Positions 6,589 through 11,258 of a DNA stretch of 11,258 bases are shown here, piece by piece; positions within the stretch are counted from its first letter, which is position 1; each line of letters opens with the position of its first letter. Location: positions 1 through 11,258 of the forward strand of contig JACDDG010000041.1 in assembly GCA_013817115.1 (NCBI GenBank). Reading direction: 5' to 3'. This stretch comes from Parachlamydiaceae bacterium. GTDB lineage: Bacteria > Chlamydiota > Chlamydiia > Chlamydiales > Parachlamydiaceae. Made by a program: the position numbers and the translations under genes. A model generated the notes under the pieces. The model had not been told where the DNA came from, did no database searches, and saw nothing but the letters and a program-made list of their open reading frames with translations.

Positions 6589-7041
6589 ATGACACACACC
6601 TATAGAGTTCACCAATTTCATCTCGTTTGGTCTACAAAAAATCGTCAAAATTGGATCGAAAAAAGTTATCAAAATCGACTCTACGACTATATTGGTGGAA
6701 TTATTAAAGAACATCGAGGTATTTTGTTAGAGATTGGCGGTATTGCAAATCATGTACATCTTCTGATCAGTCTTTCTAATTTAGATCATTATTCTGGGCT
6801 TATAAGAGATGTCAAAGCAGGATCATCTCGTTGGGTTCATAAAATGATACCCGCATCACGTGAATTTGAATGGCAAGAGGGATATGGTTCTTTTGGTGTT
6901 CAATTTGCAAATATTGAATCGGTAAAGAGATATATTCAAAATCAGGAAGAGCATCATCGTAATCGTACATTTGAAGAAGAATATGTTGATTTTTTGAATA
7001 TGCATAATATTTCTTATGATCCTAGATATATTCTTGGGTAA
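6589..7041 (+). CDS. Y1 (HUH) transposase, IS200-like / REP-associated (RAYT), 150 aa
   Basis: A single-strand DNA transposase/endonuclease of the Y1 family. Seen: strand HQFHLVWSTKNR (8-19) typical of the fold, HUH metal-binding motif His55-Val-His57 in NHVHLL, WQEGYGSFGV (95-104), and the catalytic Tyr115 in VKRYIQNQEEHH. Length (150 aa) equals stand-alone IS200-type TnpA; there is no accessory tnpB. The C-terminus PRYILG replaces the more usual D/E-RY-x-W/D ending of close relatives, as I remember them. The gene is bracketed by inverted copies of a GC-rich three-hairpin repeat (6288-6434 and 7095-7203), the organisation expected of a RAYT whose enzyme recognises REP hairpins. An AAGG 11 nt before the ATG is a weak ribosome site. 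All core residues look intact, so the gene may still be functional. Insertion between the SDR gene and the 508-aa gene separates the HAD gene from fabI. Confidence 0.88.
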   Translation: MTHTYRVHQFHLVWSTKNRQNWIEKSYQNRLYDYIGGIIKEHRGILLEIGGIANHVHLLISLSNLDHYSGLIRDVKAGSSRWVHKMIPASREFEWQEGYGSFGVQFANIESVKRYIQNQEEHHRNRTFEEEYVDFLNMHNISYDPRYILG

Positions 7042-7094
7042 TAAATGAATGCATAGAAACTGCATGAGTTTATAGGCAAAAATTTTTAGTGGCA

Positions 7095-7203
7095 GTCTTG
7101 CGCCCCTGCCGGGGCGCACTAGTCATTTCTGAGGTTACCCCGGGTTCCGCTATCGCTGCACCCGGGGCTATTAACAGTTCCCCCTACCGGGGAACAGGGC
7201 ATC
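7095..7203 (-). repeat. REP unit copy 3, inverted, right flank of the transposase gene
   Basis: In reverse orientation to copies 1 and 2. Hairpin III with tail (7095-7117) and the 57-bp block with hairpins I and II (7136-7192) are exact inverted matches to copy 2. The 18-bp linker between them has diverged, and similarity fades beyond about 7203 (GCCCTGTTCCCC against GCCCTATCCCCC in copy 1). The outer stem of hairpin I has changed to GTTCCCC/GGGGAAC while remaining pairable. Confidence 0.88.
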
Positions 7204-7255
7204 CAGAACAACTATTCAGAGCCTATCATGTACTCTGCCCTATAAGGCCGCTAGA

Positions 7256-7284
7256 CTAACACACAGATAAAAACAATTTATAAT
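7256..7284 (+). promoter_or_regulatory. Promoter for the 508-aa gene
   Basis: A perfect TATAAT (7279-7284) lies 17 bp after CTAACA (7256-7261, four of six matches to the -35 consensus). Transcription would start near 7291, giving a leader of about 22 nt that holds the purine-rich ribosome site. It lies immediately outside REP copy 3, so the gene keeps its own promoter. Confidence 0.5.
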
Positions 7285-7312
7285 TAACTAACGAAGAAAG
7301 AGAAAGAAAAAA

Positions 7313-8839
7313 ATGGAACACTTCAAAACACACTCCGAAGGAATGCGGCAACTTCTTGAGCTTGCTATTTGCTGCGGTAGAGGGTGGCAGAGCCCACAAA
7401 CTGGATATATTCATTACTTTTATTCTCAACAAGATGAAAGCTATCACCACCCAATTCCTACTTATGAAAATATGCTCTTCATCTTGGCATTGTTTCGCTC
7501 GCGTATCGTTGAAAACATTAATGAAGGTAAAGATTTACTGAAAAAATTGCTCCGATTTCAATCCATTGAAAAAGGAATGGAAGGCAATTTTCCTGTCTAC
7601 TTGCATGACTACCCCCTATGCAAAGATTCATTGTGCGGAGCTCAAATTGTCGTACCTCTCTATTGGATATACAAAAATTTTAATCATATTCTAGGAACAG
7701 AGCTTAAAGATGCTGTAAAAAATTCTCTGATTTCATTACAAACCTATTGCCTCTCGCGCATTCAAGAAAAATCTGCTCCGTTTCCTATCGCTATGAAAAT
7801 TGCTGCCGGTGCTCTGTCTGTAGGTCAGATGTTTGAAAATGAAACATTCTTAAAAAAAGGGGAGATTCTCTTTAATGATTTGGTAAATCAATCCGACCAA
7901 ACAGCTTGGAATTCTCCCATAGCCCTATCTGAATTGATTATAGCTTTTCAAATGCTTTCACCTTCATTATCAGAAAATCCCCAATTAAAAGGGTTTTGGA
8001 ATCATTTATTGGCCACATGGCATCCAGACATCGGGGCTTATTGCGGGCCAGGTTGGAAAGAATATGAGTGGCGCAAAGAACCTCAAGTGACTTTTTACGA
8101 TTACTTCATGGGATATTTATCGAGTTCATATAGCCAGCGCTGTTTTGCTGATCATCCAATACAGTTACAAGCTGCCTTAGTTCATCCTTCTGACGACCGG
8201 ATTCCTTCAATTGAGTCAAAAACGATAGCAAAACCTGAAGAGTATGAAGGCATGATTCGTGGACTTCCCTGGAAGTTTGTTAAACATCCAAATTTAGTCT
8301 TTTCCCTTCTCGCAAAAGACAACTCCATTTTTGAAGTGCAGGAAAAAGCCTTCATCCCTCTTAAAATTCTTTGGAATACATCTCAGCGACTGCGGTCTTT
8401 TGTCTGTCAAGGGGGGTGCTTCGAAAAAATCGATTTTAAAATAACCAAATCCGGCAAAGAAAATGAAATAGAGATGTATTTTTATTTCAAAGAGGTTGAG
8501 GAAGGGGGGGTAAACGAGAGGATGGAGAATGATGACGAGATTGGCTTTTACTTGGACTATCACGAGGATACTAAGATAGCTGTAGAAAAAATGCCTGCAA
8601 ATACTTTTAAATTGGATGAGGAAATCACTTTTGAAGATGAAAATGTCACTATTGCATTATGTTTTTCGTTACATGAGGGCGATGGAAGTTTCCTTGGGCA
8701 TCTCATAAAAGGCAATCGTCCGTGCCAACGTGCCACCACAGGAGCAAATCGCTTTGCTGCCTATGATTGGCATGTTTTTCTACGTACAATTCAGCGTAGT
8801 GAAGTCTGTACGATTAAAGCTACACTCAGGATGGTGTAG
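7313..8839 (+). CDS. Protein of unknown function, possible (alpha/alpha)-toroid enzyme, 508 aa
   Basis: Not recognised. Seen: no signal peptide or membrane helix; an N-terminal half (about 1-290) rich in amphipathic helices with short Gly/Pro-containing turns (for example [11 protein letters not shown], 91-101, and [20 protein letters not shown], 241-260), which suggests a helical toroid as in glycoside hydrolases and polysaccharide lyases; and a C-terminal half (about 320-508) rich in beta strands with an acidic stretch around 395-405. This two-part layout recalls heparinase-II/III-like proteins, but I see no diagnostic catalytic motif and do not assign a function. The ATG is preceded by a purine-rich run (AGAAAGAGAAAG) rather than a classical site. 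The 3' end overlaps fabI by 14 bp, tail to tail. Homopolymer tracts G6 (8411-8416) and G7 (8504-8510) lie in the coding region. Confidence 0.8.
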   Translation: MEHFKTHSEGMRQLLELAICCGRGWQSPQTGYIHYFYSQQDESYHHPIPTYENMLFILALFRSRIVENINEGKDLLKKLLRFQSIEKGMEGNFPVYLHDYPLCKDSLCGAQIVVPLYWIYKNFNHILGTELKDAVKNSLISLQTYCLSRIQEKSAPFPIAMKIAAGALSVGQMFENETFLKKGEILFNDLVNQSDQTAWNSPIALSELIIAFQMLSPSLSENPQLKGFWNHLLATWHPDIGAYCGPGWKEYEWRKEPQVTFYDYFMGYLSSSYSQRCFADHPIQLQAALVHPSDDRIPSIESKTIAKPEEYEGMIRGLPWKFVKHPNLVFSLLAKDNSIFEVQEKAFIPLKILWNTSQRLRSFVCQGGCFEKIDFKITKSGKENEIEMYFYFKEVEEGGVNERMENDDEIGFYLDYHEDTKIAVEKMPANTFKLDEEITFEDENVTIALCFSLHEGDGSFLGHLIKGNRPCQRATTGANRFAAYDWHVFLRTIQRSEVCTIKATLRMV

Positions 8840-9731
8840 CAAATGCTGGGCTGTCAAAAGCAACTCCCATAGCGTGCATTCCATTGTCGACAAAAAGAGT
8901 CGTTCCAGTTACAGCTGAAGCTAAAGGAGATACTAAAAAGGCGGCAACGTCGCCAACTTCTTTAGCTTCAAGCTCTTTAATTAATGGAGCATTTGCTGCG
9001 ACATATTTCAGCATTTGATCTGTAAAACCAATGGCACGAGCAGCTCGGCTTGGTAGAACTCCGGCTGAAATAGCCATCACCCGTATACCCCATTTACGTC
9101 CCGCTTCCCAAGCTAAAGTGCGAATATCACTCTCGAGCGCTGCTTTTGCTGAACTCATCCCCCCGCCATAACCGGGAATAGCCCGCTCGGAAGCAATGTA
9201 GGTCAACGCTAAGGCCGCGCCGCCTTCTTTAATGTGTGGACCAAAATGAGATAAAAGGCTGACTAACGAATAGCTTGATGCACTCAAAGCTGCTAGATAT
9301 CCTTTACGTGATGTATCTAGTAGAGGTTTAGAAACCTCAGGTCCATTGGCGATCGAATGAATAAATATGTCGATCTTTCCATAATCTTTGGCAACAGCCT
9401 CGGCGACGTCAGCAATCGTATAGACTGTTAAATCTGCATAGCGTTTATTTGAACGTATGTCTTCAGGAACATCACCCATAGTATCAAAAGCTACATCCAG
9501 AGCATAAATTTTGGCAAATTCCATAAGAGACCCGTCTGAAAGACGTCTAGATTCATCGAATTTTCCTGTATTTATGCTAGTAGTCAGAATTCTCATCATC
9601 GGAGCCCACGTCCCGACTAGTATGGTGGCTCCTGCTTCTGCCAGGCTTTTAGCAATAGCCCAACCGTAACCTTGATCATCGCCAATGCCTGCGACAAAAG
9701 CAATTTTTCCTTTTAGACTTATTGGCAACAT
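8826..9731 (-). CDS. fabI: Enoyl-[acyl-carrier-protein] reductase (NADH), plant/chlamydial type, 301 aa
   Basis: Catalyses the last reductive step of each cycle of type II fatty-acid elongation, trans-2-enoyl-ACP to acyl-ACP, in the cytosol. Seen: nucleotide-binding [20 protein letters not shown] (15-34), SIANGPE (126-132), substrate-side Tyr178, and the catalytic pair Tyr188 and Lys196 in [10 protein letters not shown]. The Tyr-Lys distance is 8 residues, as in plant ENR (Brassica Tyr198/Lys206), against 7 in E. coli FabI (156/163). [16 protein letters not shown] (221-236) and [15 protein letters not shown] (281-295) are also close to the plant sequences. About 35-40 residues longer than E. 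coli FabI, mostly in an insertion around 43-100, again plant-like. GGAGG (9737-9741, minus strand) lies 5 nt before the ATG and fixes the start. The leader contains a strong hairpin (9761-9806). Confidence 0.96.
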   Translation of the reverse strand: MLPISLKGKIAFVAGIGDDQGYGWAIAKSLAEAGATILVGTWAPMMRILTTSINTGKFDESRRLSDGSLMEFAKIYALDVAFDTMGDVPEDIRSNKRYADLTVYTIADVAEAVAKDYGKIDIFIHSIANGPEVSKPLLDTSRKGYLAALSASSYSLVSLLSHFGPHIKEGGAALALTYIASERAIPGYGGGMSSAKAALESDIRTLAWEAGRKWGIRVMAISAGVLPSRAARAIGFTDQMLKYVAANAPLIKELEAKEVGDVAAFLVSPLASAVTGTTLFVDNGMHAMGVAFDSPAFATPS

Positions 9732-9760
9732 AGACGCCTCCGTTCGTTATTGGCCATTCC

Positions 9761-9806
9761 CCCTGTATTCCTATAAATTTGCCTACGGCAAATTGAAGGA
9801 ATAGGG
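9761..9806 (-). promoter_or_regulatory. Long hairpin in the fabI leader
   Basis: Stacked stems surround a TAC/GTA loop: AATTTGCC (9776-9783) with GGCAAATT (9787-9794), ATTCCT (9767-9772) with AGGAAT (9797-9802), and CCCT (9761-9764) with AGGG (9803-9806). CGTTC (9741-9745) could also pair with GAACG (9809-9813), bringing the fabI ribosome site to the base of the structure. There is no T-run, so it is not a classical terminator. A regulatory role is inferred from position only. Confidence 0.5.
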
Positions 9807-9813
9807 TTGAACG

Positions 9814-10032
9814 ACCATGCTTATTAAACATAAAGATCTATGGTACCAAGCAAAATGAATATGTCGCAAGAAAGATTTTAGCAAGCGAAATCCGCAAGCA
9901 AATATCCTATTGTTGAGTAGTTATTTACAACCTCCTAATCTTTACGAGCAAAGACAAACGTGGGATCCAATCAATTTGAGGAAATGATGATTTTTTTTAC
10001 ATACCTCTTATATAATCATGCATATAATTAGT
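9814..10032. other. AT-rich intergenic stretch without a recognisable gene
   Basis: This lies between the divergent fabI and PEP-synthase-like genes. I see no RNA gene, no repeat shared with the rest of the window and no convincing open frame. A TATAAT at 10011-10016 has no suitable -35 partner. The fabI promoter should be here on the minus strand, but no hexamer pair stands out. Confidence 0.5.
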
Positions 10033-10061
10033 TTGACTTTAATATGGTTTGATTGTAAATT
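10033..10061 (+). promoter_or_regulatory. Promoter of the PEP-synthase-like gene
   Basis: TTGACT (10033-10038, five of six) is followed after 17 bp by TAAATT (10056-10061, four of six). The start would be near 10068, about 45 nt before the ATG at 10112. It supports that ATG, because the upstream in-frame TTG at 10049 lies inside the promoter. Confidence 0.45.
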
Positions 10062-10111
10062 TAAATTATATCTTTTTTTTAAATCTAATTTTACTTACTC
10101 AGGTTTTTTTT

Positions 10112-11134
10112 ATGAATAAATTATCGTTTAATCCGGTTGATTTCAATTTTCGTCTCAATTTTGCAAGCACTACAGGTGGAAACATTTTTAGCCACTTAAG
10201 TGAGAAAAGTGATATTTTGCGTCAACAACTTCTTTGCCCTGAAGAAAATCAAGATTTAGGTCTTTTAGATGACTCCATTGCTACTGAGATGCAGCGTTTA
10301 GAATCTGAAGGTTTGTTCCATCAGATTTCATGTATTTCTGATCAGAAGTTGGCCCGCTTTGGGCTTAAGCATAAGAATCTTGTGCACCAAGCTCATTTTG
10401 TAAAAAGTATTGGGATTCCCGGATTAGAAGTGCCGATGCCATGCGGACTTTCAACCGACGTAATCGAAGCTTTTCTTAGACAAAATTCACCGGAAATTTT
10501 TGACCATTGGTTAGCACTAGGAAAGCTTTATGCCTCGCATTTATTGATACCAAATGATAAAGAATGCCCATTCTTAGAAATTCCTGAAGCTGCAGCCCAT
10601 CTACATGCGATAGAAAAAGCTATTGTTGAAGCGTTTTCGAAGGCTTCGACGGATGATATAACTTATCAATCACTGGGCATCTCGCCCGAGATGGAACTTT
10701 GGTTAGAGGAAAGCAATAAAAAAGGCCATTACTTGATGGTGCGCAGTTCAGGGGCTGAGGACAGTTCACATGCTGCAAATGCCGGGGGAAATGTGAGTAA
10801 AGCCTATGTTTTGCCTAAGACCGGTCCGCTTTGCAATGCCATAGGCGAAGTCGTTTCCTCTTACTTTAGTTATTCTTCTCTTCAAAATCGAATTAATGTG
10901 GGAATCAATCCATTTTTTGAAGAGTTAAATATTGGATTAACGACTCAAGAGCTGATTGGTGAGTGTCTTGGAGGAGAAAAAGTCTCTTCTGATATTCCAG
11001 TTTCACTTGTGTTATTTACCAACGAACCACTTTATGTCGGCGACGAAAAATTTCGAGTGATGAGACTCAGTGCCACCTATGGACACGGAAATGGTGTGGT
11101 GGGGGGTGCAGATGCAATACCTACAGACACCTAA
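10112..11134 (+). pseudogene. PEP synthase / pyruvate phosphate dikinase-like gene, N-terminal fragment (340 aa)
   Basis: Full-length PEP synthases and PPDKs are about 800-900 aa and use an N-terminal ATP-grasp domain, a phospho-His domain and a PEP-binding barrel. Only the N-terminal nucleotide-binding part is present. Seen: HKNLVHQAHFVKSIGIPGL (87-105), then PMPCGLST, equivalent to the family's GGKxxxLxxLxxxGxPVPxGF region; VRSSGAEDSS (210-219), then AGG, the ATP-grasp core VRSSxxxED; and GHGNGVVGGADAIPTDT near the end, where the family normally continues. A stop follows directly, at 11132-11134, and the next sequence, in another frame, resembles a group II intron protein. I therefore read it as truncated by an insertion or rearrangement. 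The start at ATG 10112, after AGG and a T8 tract, is chosen over an in-frame TTG 21 codons upstream, which lies in the promoter. A dedicated single-domain protein is a less likely alternative. Confidence 0.65.
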
Positions 11135-11258
11135 AAATCAAAGCAAAAGCAAACATCTTCGATCAAGACTTTGAGGATTATTTTATCGAAAGAGAAAATA
11201 AAAGGAAAATGGAAAGAATGAATAGCCGGATTGTAAACAACAATCTTAAAAGGGCTTG
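11116..11258 (+). pseudogene. Probable group II intron reverse transcriptase/maturase remnant, partial
   Basis: One frame stays open from inside the end of the PEP-synthase-like fragment to the window edge, with no start codon of its own in the matching part. It reads HLKIKAKANIFDQDFEDYFI and continues ERENKRKMERMN. Bacterial group II intron-encoded proteins have a very similar stretch (H-x-K-I-K-A-x-A-N-P-F/Y-D-P-x-x-E-x-Y-F-x-x-R, then KM) between the maturase domain and the C-terminal HNH endonuclease. The catalytic RT domains and the intron 5' end are missing at the junction, so this would be a fragment, and the rest lies beyond the window. The identification is from memory of the family pattern and is tentative; a tail of a different mobile-element protein is the alternative. 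Confidence 0.45.

Noticed and set aside
6856..7119. Open frame on the minus strand over the end of the transposase gene
   Set aside because: It is antisense to well-supported coding sequence and includes the REP hairpin; no family resemblance.
6111..7203. CRISPR-like array because of repeated GC-rich hairpins
   Set aside because: Only three copies, unequal spacing, one inverted, no unique spacers of constant length and no cas gene.
8294..8563. Open frame on the minus strand within the 508-aa gene
   Set aside because: A shadow of the sense frame, with no ribosome site or recognisable protein.
10011..10016. Perfect TATAAT upstream of the PEP-synthase-like gene
   Set aside because: No -35-like hexamer lies 16-18 bp upstream; the pair at 10033-10061 is better placed.
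10049..10111. In-frame extension of the PEP-synthase-like gene to a TTG start
   Set aside because: The TTG falls within the best promoter (10033-10061) and has no ribosome site. The extension is a hydrophobic AT-rich read-through of non-coding DNA.

Overview
The window looks like chromosomal DNA from an amoeba-associated (environmental) chlamydia, most likely a Parachlamydiaceae relative. The genus cannot be fixed from the sequence. Three things support this: an enoyl-ACP reductase of the plant/chlamydial type, a Cof-type HAD phosphatase close to it (from memory these are neighbours in Chlamydia trachomatis too), and a large protein with a paired hydrophobic segment of the kind seen in chlamydial inclusion-membrane proteins. 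The DNA is AT-rich, with GC-rich palindromes confined to the gaps between genes.

Layout. (1) 52-4274, minus strand: a 545-aa Inc-like membrane protein, a ~527-aa coiled-coil protein of unknown function, and a 165-aa FliO-like membrane protein with a signal peptide. The 1690-2052 gap holds a promoter, a REP-like terminator and a 165-bp inverted repeat (element A). (2) 4275-4502: a divergent intergenic region almost filled by a second, related inverted repeat (element B), whose two arms each carry a promoter-like hexamer pair with identical spacing. (3) 4503-6078, plus strand: HAD phosphatase and short-chain dehydrogenase, overlapping by 11 bp and probably co-transcribed. (4) 6111-7203: a RAYT/IS200-like Y1 transposase gene flanked by three copies of a multi-hairpin repeat. 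The copies on either side of the gene are in inverted orientation, a REPtron-like arrangement. (5) 7313-9731: a 508-aa protein of unknown function converging on fabI, with a 14-bp overlap of their 3' ends. (6) 10112-11258: the N-terminal part of a PEP-synthase/PPDK-like gene that stops abruptly. It is followed at once, in another frame, by sequence that resembles the C-terminal part of a group II intron reverse transcriptase.

Most notable is the non-coding DNA. Every intergenic palindrome family here (REP copies beside the transposase, the REP-like terminator, elements A and B) shares an AGCCCCGGG-like head followed by a GCGAT- or GATCG-like motif. The two long inverted repeats keep a common core, yet their outer arms are different from each other while still being self-complementary. 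Together these suggest a family of transposase-linked palindromes that has been reused as terminators, 3'-UTR hairpins and promoter-bearing arms.
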